Of a DNA stretch of 21,309 nucleotides, positions 1 through 6,986 are shown in pieces (within the stretch, counting starts at the first letter, position 1; every line of letters begins with the position of its first letter). The notes beneath the pieces were generated by a model that was given only the letters and a program-made list of their open reading frames with translations, made no database searches and was not told the origin of the DNA. This DNA comes from CBDHHC01 sp050633205 (GTDB lineage Bacteria; Pseudomonadota; Alphaproteobacteria; Rhizobiales; CBDHHC01). Where the stretch lies: contig JBOEGA010000140.1 of assembly GCA_050633205.1 (NCBI GenBank), positions 1-21,309 of the forward strand, read 5' to 3'. Position numbers and translations under genes: made by a program.

Positions 1-196
1 GTTGGATATTGGCGGGTTTGAGGCGTGGTTTTTGATTGAGTTTATTATCAATGAGATCGGGCCTCGTTGTTATAAGCAGGGGTTATATGATGCTCAGGCT
101 GCCATGAGGGAACGGTTTGCAAATATCATGGAGAATGTTGATGAGGACATTTTTCAGCTGGAGATAAAGGCGGATATCAAAAAACAGAAAAGGTGA
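1..196 (+). CDS. DUF2164 family protein, 3' end only
   Basis: The reading frame is open at the window edge (frame starts at base 2) and ends at TGA 194-196, giving about 64 C-terminal residues. The core IGPRCYKQGLYDAQ followed by a short acidic helix ending in FQLE is what I recognise as the DUF2164 signature (IGP-x-x-Y-N/K-Q-G-x-x-DAQ). These are small (about 80-90 aa) cytosolic proteins of unknown function that are common in proteobacteria. The TTG at base 2 is most likely an internal Leu codon rather than the start, because the family normally has about 20-25 residues before this point. The tail is lysine-rich. No function can be assigned, and no strong terminator is seen directly after the stop. 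Confidence 0.7.
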   Translation, partial: LDIGGFEAWFLIEFIINEIGPRCYKQGLYDAQAAMRERFANIMENVDEDIFQLEIKADIKKQKR

Positions 197-638
197 CAGC
201 AGGGTGGTTATACTTCTGCCGATACCTGTTATTCCGCTTAAAGCAGGTAATGAATAGTTAACCATAATAGTTATTGGGTGTCAGTGTGTGTCTTATATCA
301 CGCGTATTAGTTGTAGTGTTTTCTTTTTATTATTTGACAATACATGGGGTTACTTGAATTCATAAGTGTCCCTTTGTAATATTTTCCAAATATCCTTATT
401 CTTGCCTAAATAATGAACTCATCTCTTTATGGTTAGACTTGATGGGGATGTATTAAAAGCTTCAATATTTCCTGTTAAGCCGGGCAGCGCAATAAAATGC
501 TCTATTTGCACTAGCATAATATAGAAGATTGAATTAATGTCAGTTTCCGATCACTCATATTGGGGCTGATTATGTGATCATCCGAATAATTACGGGGTGA
601 GGAATAGTAGCGTTCTAGTTTACGGATAGTGAGAGTCG
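197..638. promoter_or_regulatory. AT-rich intergenic region upstream of the bactofilin gene
   Basis: These 442 bases hold no convincing gene on either strand. They include a perfect -35-like TTGACA (334-339), but I see no good -10 at 16-18 bases from it. A 6-bp dyad GATCAC (549-554) and GTGATC (574-579) with a 19-base spacer lies about 60 bases before the bactofilin start and could be an operator, although arms this short are expected by chance fairly often. The Shine-Dalgarno candidate before ATG 639 is weak (GAGAG at about 630-634). The bactofilin promoter must lie here, but I cannot place it confidently. Confidence 0.35.
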
Positions 639-1148
639 ATGAATATGTTCACAAAGAAAAATGAAACAGGCGGCATGGGTGGCAGTCAGATGTCAGGCAG
701 CTCTAGCATGTCTTCGCAAAACCACTCATCTGATGTGCGTTCAAGCACGTCGTCTTCAGTACGTAGTAGTTCAACAAGGAGTGAGTCATTGAGTGCCGGT
801 ACTATAATCAGTTCTGATCTTACAATTATTGGTAATGTTGTTTCTAAAGGTCAGGTTACTCTTGACGGCACAATCCAGGGCGATATGCACTGTGCCTCTC
901 TTGTTGTTGGTGAGAATGGCGAGATTGACGGCGGTATTATCGCTAATGAAGTTGTTGTTCATGGCCGTGTAACAGGTGCTATCCGTGGTGATCGTGTTAT
1001 GCTTCAGAAAACCGCTCACGTTGAAGGCGATATTTTCCACCAGGAAATCGGTATCGAGATGGGTACTTTGTTTGACGGTACACTGAAACGTACAGACAAG
1101 CCTACAACTATGGTTCAGCAGCCACAGGTTAGCAAGCAGGGAAGCTAA
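639..1148 (+). CDS. Bactofilin (polymer-forming cytoskeletal protein)
   Basis: This 169-aa protein has a disordered Ser/Met/Gly-rich N-terminus (about residues 1-50) and then the bactofilin beta-helix domain (about 54-151), recognisable from TIISSDLTIIGNV, a turn-by-turn pattern of V/I-x-G-x-I/V repeats, and the late element HVEGDIFHQEIGIEMG. Bactofilins self-assemble without nucleotide into filaments or membrane-associated sheets. They typically place cell-wall enzymes or set cell shape (BacA/BacB of Caulobacter, CcmA of Helicobacter). A short basic tail with TDKPTT follows the domain. ATG 639 was chosen because it opens the frame; ATG 645 is an alternative two codons later. The gene is a single transcription unit with its own terminator and is followed by a membrane-anchored coiled-coil protein with a wall-binding-like domain, a plausible partner by inference only. 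Confidence 0.93.
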   Translation: MNMFTKKNETGGMGGSQMSGSSSMSSQNHSSDVRSSTSSSVRSSSTRSESLSAGTIISSDLTIIGNVVSKGQVTLDGTIQGDMHCASLVVGENGEIDGGIIANEVVVHGRVTGAIRGDRVMLQKTAHVEGDIFHQEIGIEMGTLFDGTLKRTDKPTTMVQQPQVSKQGS

Positions 1149-1174
1149 CAGCCTTCATCTGCCAAGCTTATTTT

Positions 1175-1218
1175 TAAACCCGGTATGCTGTAACAGCATA
1201 TCGGGTTTTTTAATTTTT
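1175..1218 (+). terminator. Rho-independent terminator of the bactofilin gene
   Basis: The arms AAACCCGGTATGCTG (1176-1190) and CAGCATATCGGGTTT (1194-1208) pair around a TAA loop with a single G-T wobble. The right arm runs straight into a T-rich tract (TTTTTTAATTTTT, about 1205-1217). The stem is long and GC-capped and sits 27 bases after the bactofilin stop. This is a textbook intrinsic terminator for the plus strand. Confidence 0.9.
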
Positions 1219-1467
1219 ATTGCCATAAGGCATATTAATGTCACTTTCAGTGTTCAGGGGATCAATCAAAATGATTGTTGTAAAGTCTTAAAAAATAAGA
1301 GTTTACCGTCCCTTTTGCATAGTTATGTCAATTTATCAATATTACCATGTATCTATCTGATCCTATTTGTTTTTTATGTTTTTTTTGCTATACAAGTCCT
1401 GTGGTCTTTGATCGGGCTGTATGAAAATAAACAACAATAATTTTGTTAGAGTTTCGCGGAGTTTGTA
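1219..1467 (+). promoter_or_regulatory. Upstream region of the coiled-coil gene with candidate promoter
   Basis: The AT-rich region between the bactofilin terminator and the next start has no coding potential that I can support. A weak sigma70-like pair is TTGTTT (1367-1372) with TATACA (1389-1394), 16 bases apart, which would start transcription near 1401. The ribosome binding site GGAG (1458-1461) lies 6 bases before ATG 1468 and supports that start codon. The promoter call is tentative because the -35 matches the consensus at only three of six positions. Confidence 0.35.
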
Positions 1468-2967
1468 ATGGCTCGCAGAGTGCTTTTTATCCTGCTTTCT
1501 TTCGTTGTGTTTGGCTCAGCTTTGAGTTCAGGCTATTCCTATTTTATGACTCGTCAGGCTGCTAATGACTACAGGCAGACGTTGATTGAGAAGGCACGGG
1601 TAGGCGCTATTGTTGAAGAAGCCAACCGCAAAGAAAAACGTGCAAAAGATGGCCGCCTAATTGCTGAAAAAGCTTTGAAAAAGCTTACTCAGGATTATCA
1701 AAAAACAAAAAAATCTGCGGTAGCTTTTGAAAAGAAAATTGCTCTACTGGAAACAGGCGTTGAAGAATTAAAGACAGAGAAAAACAAGGCTGAAGAGGCT
1801 TTGCGTGCTGCTCTGGAGGAAAGCAAAACGGCTGAGAAAGTAAAAGACAGTTCAGCCGGAACGGTTAAGGCTCTTGAGAAAAAACTGGTTTCTGAAAAAG
1901 CTAACGGGAAGAAACTCAAGGCAGCTATTAAAAAAGCTAAAAAAGAAGCTGCCAAAGAGCGTAAAGAGAAAAAAGCAGCACTGGCGGCCAGAGCCGAGGC
2001 TGAGAAAAGTCTGTACAGTAATACCAAAGAGCTAAAATCAGTAAATGACAAGTTGAAGGTAACGGTTGCCCAACTGACTGAAATCCAGAGCAAAAATAAA
2101 AAAGTTGAGCAAGAGCTTGCACTGCTTAAAAAAGAAAAAGCGTCTGATAAGTCTGATAAAAAGGAAGCCGCTAAAAAGGGTGATAGCAAAGAGATTGCGA
2201 AGCTTCAGGGTGAGTTAAAAGAAGCTGTCAAGAAGCTGGCTGAGGCTGATAAGCAAGTACTGGCTTTGAAAAATGCTCAGGCTGCCGAAAGTAAAAAGAT
2301 AGAAGATCTTAAAAAGGGATTTGAAGCCAGCAAGGCTGAACTTCTGAAAAAGATTGCTGATGCGGAAAAAGAAGCTGCTGAACAAAAAGCAGTTGCTGCT
2401 AAGGCTGCTAAGGCTGCTAAAAAAGCAGAGGAAGCTCAGAAAACTGCCGCTAAATCCCAAAATAATAAAAAAGAAATAAAGGTTGCTGCTGCTGCCGGTA
2501 ATAACTCTTCTAAAGAAAGCTCTGCAAAAAAGAATGAGCAGCCTAAATCCGATGCTGCCGGAGCAACTAAAAAGGAAGAAGATAAAGAAGACGAGGATAA
2601 AGAAAAAGAACGGCAGGAGCGTGCCAAGCTTGTACAGCAGGAGTTGAAACGTCTTGGATGTTACGATGGAAAAGTGGATGGTGTGTGGGGCAGAGGCTCT
2701 CTTGATGCACTGGTTAACTTCAGTAACAGTGCTAACCTGGACCGTGTGAGAAAGTATCCTACCAAAAAGACCGTTACCATTCTAAAAAGCAAAGCCGGTA
2801 AGGTCTGTAATGTAGCGGGAGCACCAGAGGCTAAAAAACAATCAGTGCAGCAGCAAAAAGCGGGTGCAACTATTGCAGAGCCAAAGCTTCAAACTCTTAA
2901 GGAGCAATGTCTTGCCTCCTGTATTGGAGCCTTTGAATCAGTTCAATCCTGTAGAGATAACTGTTAG
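1468..2967 (+). CDS. Membrane-anchored coiled-coil protein with peptidoglycan-binding-like domain and twin CX3C tail
   Basis: This 499-aa protein starts with a signal-anchor-like segment (about residues 3-27, RRVLFILLSFVVFGSALSSG), so the remainder is predicted to be periplasmic. Residues about 35-335 are a Lys/Ala/Glu-rich heptad-like coiled coil containing an AAK tandem repeat. A disordered, highly charged linker follows (about 340-384). Residues about 385-447 resemble the peptidoglycan-binding-like domain of alphaproteobacterial secreted and caspase-like proteins (VQQELKRLGCYDGKVDGVWG then SLDALVNF and a closing KVC), with Cys398 and Cys447 placed to form a disulfide. The C-terminus carries Cys481, Cys485, Cys495 and Cys499 as CX3C-X9-CX3C. 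I cannot name the protein. A periplasm-spanning tether from inner membrane to cell wall is an inference from this layout. ATG 1468 has a good GGAG ribosome site. Confidence 0.8.
   Translation: MARRVLFILLSFVVFGSALSSGYSYFMTRQAANDYRQTLIEKARVGAIVEEANRKEKRAKDGRLIAEKALKKLTQDYQKTKKSAVAFEKKIALLETGVEELKTEKNKAEEALRAALEESKTAEKVKDSSAGTVKALEKKLVSEKANGKKLKAAIKKAKKEAAKERKEKKAALAARAEAEKSLYSNTKELKSVNDKLKVTVAQLTEIQSKNKKVEQELALLKKEKASDKSDKKEAAKKGDSKEIAKLQGELKEAVKKLAEADKQVLALKNAQAAESKKIEDLKKGFEASKAELLKKIADAEKEAAEQKAVAAKAAKAAKKAEEAQKTAAKSQNNKKEIKVAAAAGNNSSKESSAKKNEQPKSDAAGATKKEEDKEDEDKEKERQERAKLVQQELKRLGCYDGKVDGVWGRGSLDALVNFSNSANLDRVRKYPTKKTVTILKSKAGKVCNVAGAPEAKKQSVQQQKAGATIAEPKLQTLKEQCLASCIGAFESVQSCRDNC
2395..2421 (+). 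repeat. Three tandem 9-bp units inside the coiled-coil gene
   Basis: GCTGCTAAG, GCTGCTAAG and GCTGCTAAA follow one another in frame and encode three Ala-Ala-Lys units (about residues 310-318). In-frame 9-bp units can be gained or lost by slippage without disrupting the reading frame, so coiled-coil length could vary between strains. Confidence 0.85.
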
Positions 2968-3021
2968 TGCGGTTTAGCAACTGATGATAAAAAGCGATAA
3001 TTAACCGAGAAGTGTGTATCA

Positions 3022-3552
3022 ATGAGTAAACTAAAAATAATATTTGCTACAATTCTGTCAGTGATGCATGTGGTTCTGGTGGCTGCGATTAATATTAGCC
3101 CTTCCCTTGCAAAAATGGTTTCGGAGCAGGTTTCGATTTATGGAATTTTTGCGTTTCTTGGTGTTACATTTGTGGCTATCTGTTATCTGGGCTGGCTGGC
3201 ATATTGCAACTTTGCCCAGTCTCTTGATCCGGCCGGAGCCTGCATAACCGGGTTTGCCCTTCCTGTACTTACATCCTTTATCGCTACTTTATGCTGGTCT
3301 GCGCTTGCGGTTATTGGTGCCTTACAGGCTGAAGAGGGAGTGCGTTATCTGGGGCGCTTTGATCAGGTATCGCTGATCCTGATATTTGCTATATTTATGA
3401 TTGGCGGCATTGTCTGGGGCGCTCTTATGAAGACGCCGGAATATGATGACAAAACCCAGGAGCAGGTTGCTGTTGGTTATACGGTTATCAGTTACTGGTT
3501 TGGTTTTGTGTTGTTTAGCTGGTCGTGGCTTTTGCTTGATCGCGTCCTGTAA
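3022..3552 (+). CDS. Hypothetical five-helix integral membrane protein
   Basis: I do not recognise this 176-aa protein. It has five hydrophobic segments at about residues 6-25, 41-62, 76-100, 116-136 and 151-172, with short loops. The only sizeable polar loop is YDDKTQEQ between helices 4 and 5, and there is no obvious catalytic or metal-binding motif. It lies 54 bases after the coiled-coil gene on the same strand, with no terminator visible between them, so the two may be cotranscribed. A possible weak ribosome site (GAGAAG) lies about 10 bases before ATG 3022. The gene ends tail to tail with the peroxiredoxin-like gene, with 54 bases between them. Confidence 0.75.
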   Translation: MSKLKIIFATILSVMHVVLVAAINISPSLAKMVSEQVSIYGIFAFLGVTFVAICYLGWLAYCNFAQSLDPAGACITGFALPVLTSFIATLCWSALAVIGALQAEEGVRYLGRFDQVSLILIFAIFMIGGIVWGALMKTPEYDDKTQEQVAVGYTVISYWFGFVLFSWSWLLLDRVL

Positions 3553-3606
3553 AGATGCGACCAGGCCTGTTGTTGTCCTAACGAGTTCTGATCCTGAGGT
3601 TTGGCC

Positions 3607-4164
3607 CTAGACTTTTGTGTGGTCGATGACTTCGCCACGGCCAGGGTAATTACTGGCTTTTACGAAATCCAGCGCTCCGAGAATTTCAGCAAATGAAGGG
3701 CGGGCGAACGGCATGGTCTGGACTGTTGCGAAATACAATTCCTGACTGGGCCTGATCAGGAAAATTCCCGGTTCAAGAAACAGGTCAGGCTCCATAACAC
3801 CCGTAGAGGTTTTACCTCTGCTGGTTGAGATATAGAGACCCCATTGGCGTCCCTGTTCCATAGACATGCCATAGGCTACGGTAAGCTTATCAAGGCCCCA
3901 TTCAGCTTTTGCCTGTTCAGCCCGTTCCTGTGTATCACTTGATGCTATAATGACATCTACGCCGCGTTCTTTAAATTTTTCGATCTTATTGTTGAGATCG
4001 CCCAGATATTTCGCACATAAAGGGCAATGTAAGCCACGATATACAACAAACATTGTAAATTCTTCCGGCTTCTGTTCATATAAGGTCCATGTTGCTCCTC
4101 CTATAGTCGGGAGTGACAATTGTGGAACTTGCTGACGCGGGAAAAGAGGGGTAATTTGAGACAT
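3607..4164 (-). CDS. Peroxiredoxin-like (AhpC/TSA, thioredoxin-fold) protein
   Basis: This 185-aa cytosolic protein has a thioredoxin-fold AhpC/TSA pattern: the strand FTMFVVYRGLHCPLCAKYL puts a C47-P-L-C50 pair at the start of the active-site helix, followed by LGDLNNKIEKFKERGVDVIIASSD and a later GIFLIRPSQELYFATV strand. Classical peroxiredoxins have P-x-x-x-T/S-x-x-C at this point; here the TxxC pattern is replaced by a CxxC, as in the peroxiredoxin-like family. The enzyme may therefore be a thiol-disulfide or peroxide reductase, and its substrate cannot be read from sequence. AGGAG lies 7 bases before ATG 4164 and fixes the start. It is divergent from an ArsR-type regulator, and the shared promoter carries a dyad, so it is probably that regulator's target. 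Confidence 0.85.
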   Translation of the reverse strand: MSQITPLFPRQQVPQLSLPTIGGATWTLYEQKPEEFTMFVVYRGLHCPLCAKYLGDLNNKIEKFKERGVDVIIASSDTQERAEQAKAEWGLDKLTVAYGMSMEQGRQWGLYISTSRGKTSTGVMEPDLFLEPGIFLIRPSQELYFATVQTMPFARPSFAEILGALDFVKASNYPGRGEVIDHTKV

Positions 4165-4196
4165 AAGTTATCTCCTGGTGGTTGAGGCCATTTATT

Positions 4197-4212
4197 TGCT
4201 GGCGTGCCAGCA
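4197..4212. repeat. Short inverted repeat in the peroxiredoxin-like gene leader
   Basis: TGCTGG (4197-4202) and CCAGCA (4207-4212) are perfect arms around CGTG. On the minus strand this falls in the likely 5' untranslated leader of the peroxiredoxin-like mRNA, upstream of its AGGAG ribosome site. It could form a small hairpin or be a protein site; with 6-bp arms the evidence is modest. Confidence 0.4.
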
Positions 4213-4224
4213 TGTTTCGACCAG

Positions 4225-4276
4225 GTTCAATATAGAGGGGAGAGTTTATAGTTCAATGATAAAGGACTATTGAACT
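4225..4276. promoter_or_regulatory. Divergent operator/promoter of the peroxiredoxin-like and ArsR-type genes
   Basis: AGTTCAAT (4250-4257) and ATTGAACT (4269-4276) form a perfect 8-bp inverted repeat with an 11-base spacer, and a third half-site GTTCAAT occurs at 4225-4231. Each arm contains TTGAAC, a -35-like hexamer, facing outward. Toward the peroxiredoxin-like gene, TTGAAC (4256-4251, minus strand) is followed after 16 bases by TATATT (4234-4229), five of six matches to TATAAT and overlapping the third half-site. Toward the regulator, the -10 is less clear (TATAGA at 4295-4300 after 19 bases). A dimer bound to this dyad would cover both -35 elements, so it is a strong candidate site for the adjacent ArsR-type protein, as autorepressor and target repressor. 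The binding itself is inferred. Confidence 0.65.
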
Positions 4277-4304
4277 TTCGCATTTATTTTATCATATAGA
4301 GATT

Positions 4305-4616
4305 ATGCAGAGACCATTTGTACATCCGAGCCTTGATGATATTTCACTCGAAGGCATGTTATATGCGCTGGCAGACCCTACACGGCTTGCTATTGTCTGT
4401 AAGCTTAAGGCGCAAGCTCACCCGGTAAATTGTGGTGAAGCGTCACCTAAAGATTTGCCAAAATCGACACTGTCACATCATTACAAGGTTTTGAGAGAGT
4501 CAGGGCTTATCCGTTCTGAAAAGCGCGGTACGGAAGTGTTTAATTCACTTCGCCTTGAGGAGCTTGAAGATAAATTCCCCAATGTATTGAAAGTGGTACT
4601 TGAGGCTGCGAAATAA
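4305..4616 (+). CDS. ArsR-family winged-helix transcriptional regulator
   Basis: This 103-aa DNA-binding protein shows the ArsR pattern: LYALADPTRLAIVCKL (helix before the HTH, DPTR at 24-27), the recognition helix in LPKSTLSHHYKVLRESGLI (about 51-69) and the wing SEKRGTEVFNSLR. There is no ELCVC metal box. The only cysteines are Cys32 and Cys43, so a thiol or redox signal is conceivable beside a peroxiredoxin-like gene, but this is inference. ATG 4305 opens the frame without a strong ribosome site. It sits 140 bases from the divergent peroxiredoxin-like gene, and the palindrome between them is its likely operator. Confidence 0.9.
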   Translation: MQRPFVHPSLDDISLEGMLYALADPTRLAIVCKLKAQAHPVNCGEASPKDLPKSTLSHHYKVLRESGLIRSEKRGTEVFNSLRLEELEDKFPNVLKVVLEAAK

Positions 4617-4717
4617 AGCCTATTTAAAATCTTTCATGACAATTTCCCTGATACGTGGCATATCTGGAATAATAAAAACAGATAAGGTTATGTGAATTTC
4701 TACTATTGGGGGGAGTT

Positions 4718-5527
4718 ATGAAGACATTCTGGTATGCTCTGGTTCGGGTGATTAACGAAAACGGTATGGGGCTTGCCAGTTCTGTAGCTTTTTCATTTAT
4801 GTTATCGATCTTTCCGATGATCGTTTTTTCTGCGTCGCTTATTGCCTTTATCGGTAATGAGGTTCTGATTGGTGACATACTTTCCGGGTTCGAAGTTTTT
4901 TTCCCGGCTGATATTACGCAAATTCTGCTTCCCGAGATCAAGAAGGTTTTAAATACACAGAGGGTTGATCTGCTGACTGTTGGCGGGCTTCTTATGCTTT
5001 TCTTTGCCTCTACGGGGACACAGAGCCTGCGTGGAGCGCTTAACAGAGCCTATGAGGTGCGTGAGAACCGCTCTATCATCTGGCTTATCATTCACAGCTT
5101 CCTGTTTGTTATTCAGTTCACATTTGTGTTGAGCGTTATTACGACGGCCGTGTTTTCTGCGACCATTCTTGCGCAGCAACTGGCTCCGGCAATTGACGGG
5201 ACTGTCGATATGGCACTGGCTATCAAGGTTGGCAGCTATGTGGTTGCTGTTATTGTGATGCTTATTGAGCTGTTTATTATCCATGCCTTTTTGCCAGCAG
5301 GGCGGCGTACTCTTGGTGAGATCTGGCCTGGAGCTTTTGTTTCTATTATTCTGTGGCTGTTATGTGCTGTGGGGTATTCATTTTATGTCAGCATCGCCAA
5401 TTATACAGAGTTATATGCCGGGCTTTCCCGTTTTATAATTGTGCTGATCTTCTTTCAGGTGACTGCAATGATTATAATTATCGGTGCCGGTGTGAACAGG
5501 GCGCGCATAATTGCGCGCCAGCAATGA
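4718..5527 (+). CDS. YihY/BrkB family inner-membrane protein
   Basis: This 269-aa polytopic membrane protein is of the YihY (formerly RbnN, BrkB-like) family. Markers are LASSVAFSFMLSIFPMIVF near the N-terminus, the central ASTGTQSLRGALNRAYEV with VRENR, and several long hydrophobic helices ending in FFQVTAMIIIIGAGVNRAR. The family was once misnamed ribonuclease BN, and its function is still unclear. A frame extension begins at TTG 4706, but that codon lies next to the purine-rich ribosome site GGGGGGAG (4708-4715), which is properly placed for ATG 4718, so I take ATG 4718. The gene follows the ArsR-type gene by about 100 bases and precedes the metallophosphoesterase by 35 bases; cotranscription with the latter is likely. 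Confidence 0.88.
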   Translation: MKTFWYALVRVINENGMGLASSVAFSFMLSIFPMIVFSASLIAFIGNEVLIGDILSGFEVFFPADITQILLPEIKKVLNTQRVDLLTVGGLLMLFFASTGTQSLRGALNRAYEVRENRSIIWLIIHSFLFVIQFTFVLSVITTAVFSATILAQQLAPAIDGTVDMALAIKVGSYVVAVIVMLIELFIIHAFLPAGRRTLGEIWPGAFVSIILWLLCAVGYSFYVSIANYTELYAGLSRFIIVLIFFQVTAMIIIIGAGVNRARIIARQQ

Positions 5528-5562
5528 TGGACAAATAGTGTCAGACTGAATATCTTAAAACG

Positions 5563-6114
5563 ATGACTATTTATTTCACATCAGATACGCATTTCGGACA
5601 TGCTAATATTATCAAGCTTTCAAAACGCCCGTTTTCTTCAGTCGAGGAAATGGATGAAGCTCTGATTTCAAACTGGAATGAGGTTGTTTCCGGGGAGGAT
5701 GTTGTCTACCACCTCGGGGACTTTGCCTACAGAGCGGGGAAGCCAATAGAGCATTACTGTGAGCAGCTTAATGGGGAAATCCGGCTGGTTATAGGAAATC
5801 ATGATGATCCTTCATTGAGGGAGCGATCAGATCTTTTTTCCAAAGTCAGTGATATCGAAGAAATTACGGTTGAGAAGCGCAAAAAAGTGGTGCTTTGCCA
5901 TTACCCAATGAGGGAATGGCCTGGGGCGTGGCGAGGTGCCTGGCATTTATTCGGGCATGTTCACAGCAAGCTTGATCATAATCCGTATGGTTTCAGCCTT
6001 GATGTGGGGGTGGACTCTCACGAATACAGGCCTATTGGGCTTGAACGTATTCGCGAGATAATGTCAGAGCGGGTCAATCCGTTTGATGACAGGACAGATA
6101 TTTCGCGGTTCTGA
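5563..6114 (+). CDS. Calcineurin-like metallophosphoesterase
   Basis: This 183-aa protein carries the complete dinuclear metal-site set of the calcineurin-like phosphoesterase fold: D8-T-H10, G52-D53, G78-N79-H80-D81, H113 and G131-H132-V133-H134. It is a compact cytosolic version with no added domain, similar to small bacterial and phage-type phosphoesterases. The substrate (a phosphodiester, nucleotide or phosphoprotein) cannot be told from the sequence. No good ribosome site precedes ATG 5563, but the catalytic motif begins at residue 8, which leaves little room for a later start. It may be translated from the upstream membrane-protein message. It ends two bases from the stop of the convergent channel gene, leaving essentially no room for a dedicated terminator. 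Confidence 0.92.
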   Translation: MTIYFTSDTHFGHANIIKLSKRPFSSVEEMDEALISNWNEVVSGEDVVYHLGDFAYRAGKPIEHYCEQLNGEIRLVIGNHDDPSLRERSDLFSKVSDIEEITVEKRKKVVLCHYPMREWPGAWRGAWHLFGHVHSKLDHNPYGFSLDVGVDSHEYRPIGLERIREIMSERVNPFDDRTDISRF

Positions 6115-6116
6115 CT

Positions 6117-6956
6117 TTATTTTTTCATGTCAGGAAGAGATTTTTCAAGTTGCTCTCTTAAAAGGGCGATTTCTCCTTTTAGCTCTCGCACCTCTTTCAG
6201 GGCCAGTTTGCTGTTTGTTTTGAGAGCGTCCCGTTCTTCATTCGCAACTTCTTCGTAGTCCTGCTGAATAGAGGAGACTATTATTCCTATAAAGAGGTTT
6301 AATACAGTGAAACTTGTCAGAAGAATGAATGGAATAAAGAATATCCATGCATAAGGGTGCACTTCCATAACCGGGCGTACGATGCCATCTGACCAGCCTT
6401 CCAGAGTCATGACCTGAAACAGAGAGTAGAATGATGCTCCTATTGTTCCAAAGAGTTTGGGATGGCTAGGGCCGTAGAGATTTGTTGCGACTACTGCACA
6501 TATGTAAAAAATTAGTATCAGAAGTGCTGTAATAGATCCCATACCCGGAATAGCAGTGATCAGGCCATTAACGACACGTCTCATGGATGGGACGGCCGAT
6601 GTCAGTCTTAATATTCTGAGTATCCGCAGGGAACGAAGTACCTGAAGCGGGCCTGTACTGGGAACGAGTGCTATTATGACAATCAGTGCATCAAAAATAT
6701 TCCAGCCGTTGCGGAAAAATGATGGTCCCTTAGCAATCAGTCTTGCCATTATTTCCACCACAAACACGGAGAGTATTGCGATGTCAATAACATGGATTAC
6801 GGGACCTATTGCATTCATAACAACAGTGCTGGTTTCCAATCCCAGTGTAATGGCATTCACTATCAGAAGAGAAATAATGAATTTTTCAGTAAACTGAGAG
6901 GATACAATGTGATCCAGTTTTTCTCTGAATGAGTATATATTCTGTTGCTGCAGCAT
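6117..6956 (-). CDS. Voltage-gated cation channel, bacterial Nav/Cav (ion transport protein) family
   Basis: This 279-aa protein has one six-helix channel domain. S1 is about 22-42, S2 53-73, S3 85-99, and S4 103-119 with gating arginines R108, R111, R114 and R117. S5 is about 142-162, followed by a pore helix and the filter T184-L-E-G-W-S-D190; S6 is about 202-230 (TVLNLFIGIIVSSI), and a charged coiled-coil tail spans about 235-275. Four subunits should form the pore, with the tail helping tetramerise. Typical sodium channels of this family read TLESWSM; here position 4 is Gly and position 7 is Asp, which suggests calcium permeability. The gene lies 30 bases downstream of fcl on the same strand and probably shares its transcript. 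Confidence 0.93.
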   Translation of the reverse strand: MLQQQNIYSFREKLDHIVSSQFTEKFIISLLIVNAITLGLETSTVVMNAIGPVIHVIDIAILSVFVVEIMARLIAKGPSFFRNGWNIFDALIVIIALVPSTGPLQVLRSLRILRILRLTSAVPSMRRVVNGLITAIPGMGSITALLILIFYICAVVATNLYGPSHPKLFGTIGASFYSLFQVMTLEGWSDGIVRPVMEVHPYAWIFFIPFILLTSFTVLNLFIGIIVSSIQQDYEEVANEERDALKTNSKLALKEVRELKGEIALLREQLEKSLPDMKK

Positions 6957-6986
6957 TTTTATTTATGGGATTCTGATTACGAAGAG

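Noticed and set aside
334..362. TTGACA as the bactofilin promoter
   Set aside because: The -35 is perfect but no acceptable -10 follows at 16-18 bases, and it is about 300 bases from the gene.
1698..2460. Ser/Leu/Phe-rich open frames on the minus strand
   Set aside because: They are the complement of Lys/Ala/Glu-rich coiled-coil codons; low-complexity hydrophobic translations, no ribosome site and no recognised domain.
4624..5284. Minus-strand frames across the BrkB-like gene
   Set aside because: They overlap a well-supported membrane protein gene fully, show no domain and lack start signals.
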